From NCBI GenBank assembly GCA_964036665.1, contig OZ038526.1:28148001-28212000 (forward strand): a DNA stretch of 64,000 nt. The letters are read 5' to 3'. Positions 37,893 to 50,469 of this stretch are shown here, one piece after another. A program made the position numbers and the translations under genes. Below the pieces are notes generated by a model that did no database searches, had not been told where the DNA came from, and was given only the letters and a program-made list of their open reading frames with translations. Each line of letters opens with the position of its first letter. Position 1 is the first letter of the stretch. Origin of the DNA: Gordius sp. MW1. Lineage: Eukaryota > Nematomorpha > Gordioida > Gordea > Gordiidae.

Positions 37893-38310
37893 CAATCGGG
37901 TCGGGTTCGGGTCGAAAATTTTAAAATGTCTTTGGGTCGGGTTCGAGTTAAAATTTTTAAAATGCTTTCGGGTTCGGGTTGAAAATTTTAAGAATAGCCA
38001 GAAAATAGAGGGGGCAATAATGATTAAGGGAGGTACAAAATGACATTTTTTTAATTTTAACCATAATTTGATAAAATATCTAAGTTTTTAAATTTAGAGG
38101 GGGGCAGCCGCCCCCTGGCTACGCCCATGCACATCGCAATTTTTCTTACTCGCGTTGGATACCAAAATTTGAAACACGTTCGGAAGGGATTCGGTAAAAA
38201 TATTTTTAGCACTTTTGGGCCGGGTCGGGTCCTGGTTGAAAATTTAAAAAAAAAAATTCGGGTCGGGTTCGGGTTGAAAAAAATGACTTTGTAAATCTCT
38301 ATTGTTGACC
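37893..38310. repeat. GGGTCGGGTTCGGG-type repeat split by a MITE
   Basis: GGTCGGGTTCGGGT boxes alternate with GAAAATTTTAAAATG. A CATGGGCG-family element (37994-38129) interrupts the block. It ends TGACTTTGTAAATCTCTA like the block at 3596. Decayed hAT family 3 relative is the likely origin. Confidence 0.5.
37994..38129 (+). mobile_element. CATGGGCG-family MITE, left-truncated, within GGGTCGGG repeats
   Basis: It begins AGCCAGAAAATAGAGGGGGCAA and ends CTGGCTACGCCCATG. It interrupts a block of GGGTCGGGTTCGGG-type repeats at 37893-38300. Confidence 0.7.
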
Positions 38311-38804
38311 AATGTAATTAATTATAAGAAAAGCAGGCATAAATATTTTATTTTATCCCGTCAAGTTCGGCCTTGGATGCTCGTGAAAGGCCTAGCTGCT
38401 GCATGTAATTATTCCAATTAAATGCATTATAATAAGCGATGCCATTTATCAAGCCATGGTCCCCTTTAAGTCGAACATAAAAATATGCTCACAGCTAAAT
38501 TCACATGGCATGATAGTCATAAAATTTATAAACTTTGTTACCAAGTCCATGTAATCATTTCGAATTTATTTTCAAATAACATATGCGCTCAAACTTAAAC
38601 GAACCAAAAAAAAGGTTGGTGGCAAAAAAGGGTGCAACAAAATTTGTCGTTGTACGCGGTATAGCATTATAAATCGTTCGAGATAATAATTAATAGTTCA
38701 TTTGTCGATTGGATTTGGGGAAAAACACGGGCGAATTTACCATTGATTTTTGATGGCGGTTCAAATCATCTTTCTACCAAGAGAGATCGAATTGCCCATA
38801 ATCT

Positions 38805-40638
38805 TTACTTTTTCTTCTTCTTACTCTTTTTATCATCTGGAACGGGTGAGCTAGGGCCACCATTGTCCCCTCCCGTTTCTCCGGGAAATGGTGTGTCTGG
38901 TTTCTTTTTCTTATCCTTTTTTGACCCTTTTTCTTTCGCTTCTTTCTTTCCTTTCTTACCTTTTTTATCTTCAGCCGTTTCATCGCCGCTATCGTCTTTT
39001 TTCTTTTTATCTGTAAAATGGTAATACATTGAATCTACTTTTAAAGGGGATTAGGGATAGGGAAACAAATTAGGCAATTTGTTTGTATCAGGCTTAATTC
39101 ATGGTAATTTTTATAATTTGAGTCATTTTGTCAGATGTCTGACTAGAATATTAGCTAGTTATTAAATTATTGATTCTAGGTCGATAAACCATTTATCCGT
39201 ATAAGTCAATAAGTTAGCATTCAAGCCACTTAAAAATAATTATTAAAATCTAAATTTAGTTTATACGGGAGAAGGATGAACTGTTTGCCATTTCCATTTA
39301 GGATTATTACTATGGCATTTTCAATTATATCAACAACTTAATCATATTTGAATCGAAAACAGGCCCATCTTTGCCGTTTAAAATACATTTAAATATCTAA
39401 CTAGCCAATATTCGGACAATGAGTCAAAAAAATCAAGGGTATGGCAGAATATAGTACAATTATTCACATAATGGCAGTTTTTGTTTGAATTACAAGGCTC
39501 CGATTAATCTAGATAATTTAGTTTATATATGTAAATGTTAGTAAAGCTGTTGGCTCTAGTTTATATTAAAATGTAAATTCCTATTAAATTATTTTAAAGG
39601 CATTTATTATAAATAAGTAGTCTAATTTTACCGATATGTGTGTCTAAAAAATATTCACTATGGTTAAATTGTAAACGAACCTTTGTTAACTTTTTCGTTA
39701 GAATTTGATTTTTTGCCTTTTTTCGATTTGGATTTATCTTTGGACGACGTGGCAGAAATATTTTTTTTCTTTTTCTTTCGGGCTTCATCGTCATCCGATG
39801 AAGGGCCCTCTGATCCACTGGGCATTGCCATCACGTTGGGACTTCTATTGCTGGTGGATATGACTGGAACGGGTTGGTAAGAAACACTTTTTTTCCTCCG
39901 TTTTACCAATATTATTATGAGTATTATTATGACGATCGACATGATCGATATCGCGATCGCTCCCGGGATTAAAAATGCTCCAGGTTTTCCTTGAGTGTCA
40001 TCGTTGAAAGAAAGTTTTGTAGTTTAAATTTTTAGTAAAATATGTGCAAAATATTATGGTTTTTATGCCAGGCCTCAAGCCGATTCAAAAATTAAGCAAG
40101 ATTGTAGTTGAACTTCAAAAATTAAAGCCATACTTTTGATAAACTTTAAAGTACAGCGCATGATTCCCTTTTTAATTTAAGGGACCGAACTTAGTTTATA
40201 AAAATATGTATCATCCATATTTTCTCGTTCAAACTATAAGACAAAAATAGGCCGTCCTCATTTATGTAAAAATATCAATTTTAAAAACAATTAATTAACT
40301 CAAGACACCTTGAAATATAATACTTTATATCAAACATTTTAATGTTTTACAAAATCTATGGAAAGGGACAGAGAGGGTTGTTAACGAACGAACTTTTTGA
40401 GAAAATGTAATAATTCCTAAAAAAATCCATAATTTTTGGTATTTTATCTGTAATAAATTCTTGTTAATACCTCCCATATAAGGTCTTACTACACAATATA
40501 CAAATGCAAACCTTTGAATTGGGATAAGGGTCCTGTTCCGCCTTTATCTTTTCCCGCCGCCGCACCTGAACCCTTTTTAGCTGGGGCTCCTTTGTTTCCT
40601 GTATTTTTTGATGCCGACTTTTTAGGCGCTGGTGGCAT
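38805..40638 (-). CDS. Lysine-rich single-pass membrane protein, unknown function
   Basis: Exons on the minus strand: 40638-40512, 39989-39681, 39010-38805. Both introns are GT/AG and phase 1, and the frame joins into 213 residues plus TAA. Residues 1-46 are rich in Lys, Ala and Gly with no signal peptide. Residues 48-71 form one strongly hydrophobic span rich in Ile (SIVIIILIIILV). It is followed by KRRKK and a tail of about 140 residues dominated by Lys, Ser, Asp and Glu, ending in a run of lysines. Both sides of the span are basic, so topology is not obvious. The product matches no family I recognise. Low-complexity lysine codons could mimic coding potential, but the consistent splice phases and the non-repetitive middle exon argue for a real gene. 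Confidence 0.7.
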
Positions 40639-40824
40639 AAAGCCTTAGATTGGGCGACGAACGTTTACCGTTTTGAACTTTAAGTTTTAACCTCGGCTGA
40701 TTATGGTACGCCTGTATATAAAAATTCATTAATTCGTCAATTTATAAAATTATCATTTAAATGGTGCGGCCAGATTCTGAATGGGTTTCGGGTTTAACTG
40801 TATAATTTTTGAGGTTCCGATCCA

Positions 40825-40993
40825 AATGGGCATAGCTAGGATTAGAACTAGAGGGCGGTGGGCAATAATGCTTTGGGGAGGGGCAAAATGATAATTTTTT
40901 AAAATTTAAACCTTAATTATATTAATTTTAACCGATTTTTAGATATAGAGGGGGGCAGCCAGCCCTTCTTGTCATCCCTTGGCTACGCCCATG
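40825..40993 (+). mobile_element. CATGGGCG-family MITE upstream of the lysine-rich gene
   Basis: Ends AATGGGCATAGCTAGG and TTGGCTACGCCCATG with the family core. It lies less than 200 bp upstream of the ATG of the minus-strand gene, so it may sit in its promoter or 5-prime leader. Confidence 0.75.
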
Positions 40994-43439
40994 CCAAAGG
41001 AAGTTATCTTGAATTTATTTTATTGTAAAGATTATAATGGGTCAATATTATATTCAATTTTGTATGATATTTACTGACCCATGTCTCTACTCTATCTTAA
41101 AATGCCAAATGATCCTGGCTTATGGCTTTATATAACTTCATCTTACTTAATAAAGCCAACTCCGTCGATCCCCACCCGCACGAAAACTGTTTAATTGGGT
41201 TAAAAATTATGGATTTTCAAATTAGTAGACATATAGTTTTTAAAGCTCTTGGCTTTTTAGTTTCAAAAGGTTAAATATCAAAAATCCTTCTTAACAATTT
41301 ATTCCGCTTAGAATAAATAAATGTTGTTACTAAGGTGTCAACCGAATTCATATATATCTAATTTTTAAAGCAAATGACAGTGAGCAATAGCTAGTCAATT
41401 TCAACAAAAATTAATATATAACAAATTTGATGAGGCGTAAATTTAAGGTTTATATTTCGAAAAAGCCATCTTTTAATTAAAATTTGCAAATCGTTCTTTT
41501 TACCATTTAATAGTTGTTATATAACAATTTAGCAATATATTTTGTTTTATTGCTGGAGCGCTCAAATTTTCACAAAATAACATGTTTTTTAAGATGAACC
41601 TTATAAAGCATACCTGGCAGAACTCAGCATGGAATCTATAGTGCCATACAAAGAAAAATGGGGACTGTGATATTTGTAATAATTTTTTTATGTGTATTTT
41701 GGTCATTTTCACCTAGAACGTTGTCTTTAACTTACTTAAAATATTCTTTATGGTTAACCACCCCGGTAGAGGTAATGTGGTAAACTGCTCTAACTTTTAA
41801 ATTTAGTCCAACTAAAAGACATTGCATCTACCTACTACTTATTCATATTTAATCATCAATATTAATTAAGCAAAGCAAAAGCGATATATCAATGAAAACT
41901 AATTAATTAATATTATCATTTATTTTATTCCTATTATAAGTTAAAACATATGTTTTCTTAATTTAAAATATATTTACTCATTAAAACCGCTAGACACTCA
42001 AAACGCTTCAGCTCTGAATTTCTAAGCTTAAGCGAGTATGAATATTTAAAATAATGCAATTTCATTAGGCCCTTTTTATGTGAACTATATTTTAAAATTA
42101 AGACTTTTTAAGTAATTCAAGCCTCTCATGAAGAAATGATTGGCGCATACATTATAGATAATTAAATGTTTAATAATATTTGAAAGCTTTATTGGTGTTG
42201 TAAAAATGGCTGGGTTTTGTTTGGTCGACCTTTGGCTTGCTAAGACTAAGGTCGCCTCTGGTCTGTTTTTCAAATTTTGACTAAGCCTAGAGGTCGACAA
42301 GGCAAAACAGACCAAAAACCTTTGGTGTGTTTATTGGTCGACCAAAACCCAGCCGTTTTTACAACGCTTAGCTTTATGTCTTAATTTATATAACTTAATT
42401 TCGTTTCAGAATCACGCTGATAAATATGACACCTGTCGAATTTTTCTAGGTTAATCGAGATAAATATAATTGGAGAATATTCGTTAAAAACATAAAAACA
42501 TATAGCTATCTATTACTAGGATAACGGCATTTTAATAATAATAAGTCTATTTTTGACTAAAACCATAGTATCGACCTAACAAGGATCTTAAAACCTCAGA
42601 ACTGTATATGCCAATTCCAAGATCGGAAGGGGGGGGGGGGTGATAATACTTTTAGAATGGTGCAAAATACCGCTGGCTGTGCTGATGCTGAATATGTTAA
42701 AAACATTTATCAGAGATCGAATGTTTGACCCCCAAAAAATGTCATTTTGTTATAAATATAAGAAACATTTTATAATAATGACTTACAAAATAATTGGGAT
42801 GGGATAGGAATTAGTATGATATAAATCGAGAAACTAATTAAGATTAGACGTGATAGGGTTAGAATAATTATTGGATATATGCAGATGTGACATGTAGCGA
42901 CGTTGAGTAATACTAGGTAATATCTTTAATAATCCATTCGTAAATTAATAGAGGATTTAGCATTCAGGATAATATGGTCTAACTTTAGGAAATGAATATT
43001 TTTGAATATAAATTCACATCTCGTCAATTTTGAGCGAGCCCATTCAATAATATATATAACGACAACTCTTTAACACATCGGAGATATGTAATTTATAGAA
43101 CACCCATTTTAGAACACACAACTGCTATAAGCTTTTATTTATATTAAACACTTCGACATTTTGATATAGTTATTAATAATTTAATATAGATAAATTAGAT
43201 GATATTAAATTTAATATAAACAACCTGAGGAGGGTGCCAAAGTTTAAGATTTATATAAACCATAATGCATTTAAACATCTTTATGTACCATAATGCATTT
43301 AGAAATCTTCTTGAAGTCGTTGCCATAGACTAAGGGTTAGTCACTAACCTACAATCTAACCACAATCAATCTAAATTTCTCCAATTAAGAAAACGAAGGA
43401 GAAAATTGTTAGATAAAATATTTATAACTTAGTGATACT
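40994..43439. other. Gene-free AT-rich stretch
   Basis: It holds one foldback element (42196-42365) and a G-run near 42628. The open frames are short, AT-driven and have no recognisable domains. Confidence 0.4.
42196..42365. mobile_element. GGCTGGGTTTTG foldback element, complete
   Basis: GTTGTAAAAATGGCTGGG and CCCAGCCGTTTTTACAAC are inverted arms; GGTCGACC and AAACAGACC boxes repeat inside in both orientations, giving a long imperfect hairpin. No target duplication found. Confidence 0.75.
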
Positions 43440-44950
43440 CTTTTATCAAGTATTTAGTATAATAAATCATGGGGTTTGTTTTGGCGAGTCTCTTCCATCT
43501 TGATTAGGTAAGTGCCATGTTTTGATTAATCTCATTAGTTTTCATAACTTTGTCGACTTGCCCATTCCACGTGACACGGGGTCGTCCTCTTCCCCTCTTC
43601 CCCGTTGGCTCCATGTTCAGTACTTTTCAATTTTTCTTTCGAGTTCCTTCTTTCTTAGCATATGCCCATACCATCTTAGCCGATTCTCGTTAATCATGTG
43701 CGCCATAGGTTGAATGCCCATATTGTCATGAGAAAGTCATTCGTCTTATGGTCGAGCTTAGTATACCCCAAGCTCCACCGTATTATTCTCATCTCCGTGG
43801 CTTGTAATTGTAATAGCTTTTATTCCGTGGTATTCAATTTTCATGGTTTCATAATGCAACAGGTCTTAAGATGGATTTGTAGGCTTTGCTCTTCAACCAT
43901 ATTAGCACTTTCTTGTGGCACATCTGTTACAAAACCTCCCACTTGGTAACCATCAATTTTTGGTACTTTAGATGATTATCTAGTGATGAGGTGTCGCTAA
44001 CGTTCATTTCCATGTATACTTTTTGATCGTTGACCTATCCAGCTAAGCGACCACTTTTAGGCTTCTTCGAATACTTTCTCCTTTGTCTCTCAGCATATAA
44101 CTATATCATCGGTATTAGCATACACCATGGCGATGACTTTTAAATGTCTCACGTTATCGTGTCTATAATTAGGGCTTAAAGCAGATTCTTGGTGTAGTTT
44201 AATTTCACCGCTAAAAGGTTTATAGTCTCCAACTGTCGTCCTAACGCACGAATTTGAGGCTTCATAAATATTTTTTGTAAGCCCTATGTATGCGTCAGGG
44301 ATATTTAGTTTTCTTAAGCACCACCATATCCATGTCGATAAGGACCTTGCTGATCTCTTTTCTTTCCCCCATATTTATCCATCATTTGTCTTAGTGCTAA
44401 GATTGGGTTTATTGTGGATTTGCCGCCATAAACCCGAATTGGCTAGCCGATATTTCGACCTCGTTTTTCAGCATTGTCACTATAATCCTCTCCATAAGCT
44501 TCAGAAAGTGGCATGTTTGATACCTCTAAAATTGCCACACTTCTGAGTGCGTGCTTTGCTTTTAAATAAGGGTATAATCGTGGCTCTCCATTGATTAGGA
44601 ATTCGCTCTTCTACCAATATATTTTTAAAAAGGTTCGTCATAGTCGCTCCTTCTTTAAGGCATCCAGGCAATGCTTCCTTATGTTTTCCATCTGAGCCAT
44701 TAGCTTTTCCTTTTTTCATCTTGTGCTTTTGTGACCTAACATCATCCTCCTGAATAAGTTGGACCATACTTATGTTTGGCTCAATATTGGGAAGGGAATC
44801 TTTGTCATTTGCAAAATTTAAAAGTTCCTTCAATTATCATTTCCACCTTTCCATCACTTTCTTCAGCTTGAATAAGGTTTGACCCTTCCCGTTTTTGACT
44901 ATTGTAAAGACTCCGACATTGCGACATTTCTTGTCCCTAGCCTACCTTTT
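43440..44950 (-). mobile_element. LINE fragment with reverse transcriptase and 3-prime region, decayed
   Basis: Read on the minus strand in order: an acidic linker, MKKGKANGSDGK, RIPNQWRATIIPLFKSK, NFRGIK, then in shifted frames FGFMAANPQ, a Y-A-x-D-D-like box (YANTDDIVIC) and KRGRGRPRVTW near the end. This is the usual order of a non-LTR retrotransposon RT and its 3-prime tail. Stops and frameshifts make it inactive. The clade is not determined. Confidence 0.8.
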
Positions 44951-45205
44951 CCAAATATTTCTGTTTCGTTTATAACAATTTACTTCTTTTATAGATTCCA
45001 AAATTAAAACAATGACCTGGCCTGGCATTATTCAATGATGCACAAATAAAGCTGTGTATTGTATTAAAATATCTTATATATTTAAACAATCTAACAACAT
45101 GGTCATGCTAATAGACTTTCAACCATCTATTATTTTGCAGCATATTTAACAATATACTAATGTCATTTGCTTTGTATAATTTTTTTCTAAAATCAAACAC
45201 ATTAG

Positions 45206-45355
45206 CATGGGCGTACGCAGGGGGGGGGGCGGCCCCCCCCCTAATTTAAAAAAAAATTTCAATACATAAACCCTTAGAAATTAAAAAAAATATGTTTTGC
45301 CCCCTCCCCCCCTAATTAGCCGGGGGGGGGGGTCCGGCTGCCTCCACTGCCTAAT
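45206..45355 (-). mobile_element. CATGGGCG-family element, incomplete
   Basis: The left end CATGGGCGTACGCAGG and an interior similar to the 46513 copy are present. The right terminus is not recognisable; the end coordinate is approximate. Confidence 0.5.
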
Positions 45356-46512
45356 TAGGGGAATTGCTATTATTTTTTGGTCTCAGGAAAATTTTTGGAT
45401 AGTCGAGACCTTTTTTTTTGCTCTCATGAAAATTTATGGATGTCGAGACCGGAATTTGTGTATTGAAATTACTGCATAGTGTGCACAATTTTTTTAGTCA
45501 TAGTTACCCGCTAGATTTTTAAACAAAAAGATAAAAACAGTAAAGCTCCTCCTTGTACAGTTTGGTAAAAAGCAGTGGCGGAACTTTTGCTTAGTATTGT
45601 CTCATAATAACTCCAATCTTTAGAACCGCTTTAAAACATGGCTCAAGATGGATTTCTATAAAATCTTTTTGTTGTGAGACAATTTAAATTTCTAGACAAT
45701 GAGTTCCTTAAGAAAGTTGAAATTAATTTTGATACATATACGATAACATCTAAGAATTTTAACTAATAACGACGTCAAAACTAACTTATTATCAAACATT
45801 TCATAATATGGCAAAAGACCTTGTGCTAAAATAAAATCTTCAAAAGGGTTTTAAAATTTAAAATTTGACAAAATTAATTTTTTAACTGATTTGTTTTTAT
45901 TAACTATTGGTATAGTTTTAAATGAGGAGATTTAAGATTCTCTGGCATCACTTGCTGTTTTTAGTTTTTAAAAGATGTGAACTTCTTTTTCGCTACAACA
46001 TATTTATTAAATATAATTCTCATTAAGATTTAATTTTGGCAGATTACGGAATCTTGATGACACCAAAGTTTATAAAATATTAAACTCTTTAAAAATGTAT
46101 CAAAAAATAACTTTTTTTAGCTTATTGGGATATTAGCTTTTATAGTTTTTTCAAAGTAAAAGATCTTTTTCAACATTAAATCATATTTTCAATTGTACGG
46201 GATTTTTCTCTAGCTATATTTAGCTTGAAACATTAATTTAAAATGCCCTTTTACTAATTACTAAAAAAATTTTAATTTAAATATAGGAGCTTTAACGTGA
46301 AAATAAAATATTAACTTCCATCCTTAAAACTCAAGTACTTAACAAGTTCCTTAGCTTTAAATTGTATAGGAAAAACTTGAAATTGTTTCTGCATGACCGT
46401 TGTTTAAATCATGAATTGGTAAAAATTTGGTCCAATTTAACCCCTTTTAACTGATAGTTTGGCTTAAAATCTGTACAAGAATCTAAACTGCCTTTATATT
46501 AAGACACGTATT

Positions 46513-46671
46513 CATGGGCGTAGCCAGGGGGGGGGCTGCCTCCCCCCCTAATTTACGGGGAAAAAACAATGCAAAAACTTTGAAAATAAAAAAAAAATTT
46601 ATTTTTTGCCCCCCTCTAATTGAACTTTTAAACGTTTCCCTCCCCCAATCCAAAACCTGGCTACGCCCATG
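46513..46671 (-). mobile_element. CATGGGCG-family MITE with perfect target duplication
   Basis: Full ends; the 8-bp duplication CACGTATT is identical on both sides. Confidence 0.9.
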
Positions 46672-46876
46672 CACGTATTTATCATTATACCAAGCTTATC
46701 AATTTCTACATGACTATTCTTACCAAAAAAGAAAGTTATTTTTTAAGACATAAATTTAAATTTTATTTATTATCAGATAAAGTGAATTAAATGTTGTGAC
46801 TAATTCAATTGTATGACATGTCATTATGTAAATTATTTAGATGAGCGGTCAGGCACTATGATCTTTATGATTTAGA

Positions 46877-47040
46877 CATGGGCGTAGCGTAGCCGTGGGG
46901 GGTGGGCGGCTGCCCCCCTCTAAATCTAAATATTTGTTGAAATTTATTAAAATTATGGCTAAAATTTTTAAAAATGTTTATTTTACCCCTCCCCATATCA
47001 TTATTGCCCCCCTATAATTTCAATGCTGGCTACGCCCATG
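46877..47040 (-). mobile_element. CATGGGCG-family MITE
   Basis: Full ends; the left end has a small internal duplication GTAGCGTAGCC. Flanks GATTTAGA and CATTTAGA differ at one base. Confidence 0.88.
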
Positions 47041-47213
47041 CATTTAGATAGTATTAAAGTTTTATAAATGCATAGCATAAGATAAGGATCATTTGTTTAA
47101 TTATAACCATTTTTATTTTGGAAGAAACAGAATGTTTAATAATAACAATCGAAGGCCAAGGGTGATATTTTGGAGTTTTAACTACATTTACCTACTACAA
47201 AATAGGATCCAGG

Positions 47214-47378
47214 CATGGGCGTGAGCAGGTTTTGAATTAGGGGGGGGGGGCAGATTAAAATTTTTCTGCGACCAAAAAAAAAATTCAAAAATTTTCCTAA
47301 GAGCAAAAAAAAATAGGTATCGACTAAAATAGATGGGGGCAGCCCCCCCCCCCCTGCCCCCCCCCGCGTACGCCCATG
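47214..47378 (-). mobile_element. CATGGGCG-family MITE
   Basis: Ends CATGGGCGTGAGCAGG and GCGTACGCCCATG. Flanks GATCCAGG and GATCCGGG differ at one base. Confidence 0.85.
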
Positions 47379-47504
47379 GATCCGGGTACCAATTCATGCC
47401 TCATGAACATGATTTTTTCTTAATTTAACTAATAAACATACAATATTATGGACTTAGCACTCAGGGATTTTGCGAAACTTTGTCTTGACATTTTAACAAA
47501 GTGA

Positions 47505-47679
47505 GTAAGGGGTAGCCGGGAGGGCGGTCGCCCCCCCCCCTCCCCCCTCTTAAACGACAAAAATCAAATTTTCCATACAAAACTCCTTAAAAATTTTAAA
47601 AAATGAATGTTTTGGCCCTTCCCGCTAACTAATTTAAAACGAATTTGCCCCCCCCCTCTAATCCATGGCTACGCCCGTG
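47505..47679 (-). mobile_element. CATGGGCG-family MITE, diverged left end
   Basis: GGGGTAGCCGGGAGGG on the left and CATGGCTACGCCCGTG on the right enclose the family core. Flanking GTGAGT-like sequence on both sides may be a decayed duplication. Confidence 0.65.
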
Positions 47680-47827
47680 TGAGTTAACCTTTTTTCTGTC
47701 TTCATGTTTATAAAGGATGATAACAAACTATATATTTCTTTAGTTTTTATTATATTTTATAATTTAAGAATTATTTAATGATAAAATAGGGAGAATAATA
47801 TATAGGTCAAGTTAGTATGGGTTTATG

Positions 47828-47995
47828 CAAGAGCGTATATCCAGCATTGGATTTAGAGGGGGGCAATAATGATATAAATAGGGGCAAAATGATCATTTTT
47901 TTGAAATTTTAGCCATAATTTTAATAAACTTCAACAAATTTTTTGATTAATAGGGGGGCAGCCGCCCCTCCCTGCCCCCCTTGCCTACGCCCAAG
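47828..47995 (+). mobile_element. CATGGGCG-family MITE with perfect target duplication
   Basis: The ends have mutated to CAAGAGCGTA and TACGCCCAAG, yet the 8-bp duplication GGTTTATG is exact on both sides. Confidence 0.88.
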
Positions 47996-48946
47996 GGTTT
48001 ATGAATCCCTGAACTCAGGCGGGGCTAAGCTATCGGTTTTAATTGTTATATTTTCACAGGATCCATTAATAAAGTGGAGCCGATAAAGTACAGACCACTC
48101 TTGGGTAATAATTATTCAAGACGTGTTCCCCAACTTTGAACCTTGCACAGCGTGTTGTGCAGTGTATAATTCAATCGTAGCACCATTTTATCGGGGGTTT
48201 TGTTCGTCTTGGGTCATCTATCACGATTGATTGCATTGCAATAGATTTTGTAAGGCTTGGCAATGCTATTATATATACATTGCATTAATATATTAAGTGT
48301 TATCATTTTGACACGGCCCCTAAAGCCTAACGAGAAAATTCATATTAAAAACGTTTTGAATTGAAATAAATCTTATAATTTAATAATTAAAAAGGTTATA
48401 GAAACTTTATTATATAAGAATTTTGTCGATTTTGTATTAGAAGGGTAGAGGAAGTCAAGATTTGTTTGAAACGGAGTGCTCATATATAGCAAGGAAACAA
48501 AAATGGGCTCTATCGTGGTGCAGTTAAATGTCCTGCCATTTGTTTTTTTACATTCAATATTAAATTTAAAAATAGAAACCATAAGAATACTATTTAAATT
48601 ATGCTTAACTCCGTAGATAACATAATATATTGTTTGCTGTGCTACTTGGTTAGAAATCGCAAAGTTAGCAAGGAATTGGTTTAGTTGATTTTTCTGCCGG
48701 TTCTTACGAAATTTTTTAAATTTTCAAGTAAATTAAATATCATATTGCCCTGATTGTGATTTCCTTTTTAATTTTATCAAATGTGGGGCATACATAATTA
48801 ACTAATCTAGATTAATTGGAAATGTAGCATAGCTCTAAATTAGAAAATATTAAAAGTGTTTTTCTATTTAAAAAATGATAGGTGCATTTTTTGATTTTTC
48901 CGTTATTTATATTTAACATTGTGTTAGCCTTAATTATGGGTGAATC

Positions 48947-49082
48947 CATGGGCGTAGCCAGGATTTGGATTAGGGGGGGGGGGGCAAAACGTAAATTTTT
49001 TTAATTTGTAAGGGTTTTTGCATTAAAAAATTTTTTTCGCCATTTAGGGGACGGCAGCCCCCCCCCCCTGGCTACGCCCATG
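48947..49082 (+). mobile_element. CATGGGCG-family MITE, short subtype
   Basis: Full ends CATGGGCGTAGCCAGG and CTGGCTACGCCCATG; the flanks begin GGTG on both sides but then diverge. Confidence 0.85.
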
Positions 49083-49843
49083 GGTGGTGCGATGATTTTG
49101 GACGATAAACACCAAATTATTGAGATCAATGTTATATGTGGCGATGGAAATAGAATAGGTGTAAATAAACAACTTACAAGCTGATCTACATAAACACTAA
49201 TGATCTATTCACCTTAGACATACTTCCTTGGTGACTGCTAATCTTTTCAAAATATAAGCAATTAATCTGGGCTAAAATTAATATTTGCTCTTTTATTTGT
49301 AAGTATATTTTTATTCTAGTTTTTCTTTCCCCTTATTAATAAGGTCATCAGCGAATTTAAAAAAAAAGAAAATGTATAAATATAAATATATAATATGAAT
49401 TAAAACGTTATTTTTTAATCACATTGGACAAAATTTTATACCAAAATGTATTCATTAAGTTTATGCAGGGAAGGGGTATAATTATGTTCGAGAAAATTAT
49501 GGTTTGAATTTCACATAATTTATATTTTTCCGCTCATTATAATTTAACCAGACTTTAGTCCTTCCCCATAGTCAAAATTCAGCGACGCCCATGTTAAAGT
49601 CCTTAATGACCAAATAAAAAATATTAGGAAAATTATGGCAACTTTTGTCGAATCATTTATTACGTAAAATATTTTCATTTACAAAAATACTTTTTAGATG
49701 TTAACTAGGCTTGAGCTGAGAACTCTACCAACCCGGGGTCGTTACCATTATTAAAACGACGTCACACATTGTCTAAAATATAATTTTTCGTCATTATCAC
49801 AATAAGTTCAATTTACTATTTTGTCGAACACAAACTCTAGAAG

Positions 49844-50016
49844 CATGGGCGTAGCCGGGTTTTGGATTAGGGGGGGGGGAGGACGAAACGTTTAAATCAA
49901 TTAGGGGTAGGGGGCAAAACATAATTATTTTTTTAATTTTTAAGAGATTTTGCATTGAAAAAAAGGAATTTTCGTCATTTAGGGGGAGGGGGCCCTGCCC
50001 CCTGGCTTCGCCGATG
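49844..50016 (+). mobile_element. CATGGGCG-family MITE, short subtype with partial internal duplication
   Basis: Ends CATGGGCGTAGCCGGG and CTGGCTTCGCCGATG; flanks TCTAGAAG and TCTAGGAG differ at one base. Confidence 0.85.
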
Positions 50017-50469
50017 TCTAGGAGGGATAAAAATAGATAGAAATTTAAAAAAGGGCATGATTTTTGAACTTTAAATCATAATTTCTTTTTTTACAATTTT
50101 TTTAATGCAACAAGGTAGCATTTGTTCTTCTATGCCCACAACACAACTAAATCAACTTCCCTTTCTCTCTCGACTACTATAAATTTGTGTTGTAAAAATC
50201 CTAAATAATATATGAACACTAGCTCGACAAATCTTCAATTTAAAGCATGGAGAATTTGGGGTTATAAACCATAAATTTTGAACAAAATTTACCATCCACA
50301 TATCCATGCTTTATCAGTTTTTAAACTGTTAAAATTACCATTAAAACTTGTAATATATATGTTAATCATTCGGATTTTATTTTAGAGAATCGGGAAGGTG
50401 ACTTGTTCCCCCCTAACCAAATAATGTGCTAATTTTAAAAATTATGGTTTCCTTCACTGTTCTATTTGG

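Larger units (their letters stand above)
37222..38804. other. Tail-to-tail spacer, DHRS7B-like to lysine-rich gene
   Basis: The DHRS7B-like 3-prime untranslated region comes first, then the GGGTCGGG repeat block with its MITE, then AT-rich DNA. TTTATT near 38348 could be a minus-strand AATAAA signal. Confidence 0.4.

Noticed and set aside
37893..38300. Telomere-like or satellite GGGTCGGG array
   Set aside because: Units are irregular and embedded in transposon-like sequence; they resemble the ends of the hAT family 3 element.
39683..39880. Plus-strand frame opposite the lysine-rich gene
   Set aside because: It is the antisense of the Lys/Ser codons (Phe/Leu/Ser-rich), whereas the minus strand joins into a consistent spliced frame.
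46513..47679. CRISPR-like array of repeated GGGGCAGCC motifs
   Set aside because: Irregular spacing, inverted orientation and target duplications show separate transposon insertions in a eukaryotic genome.
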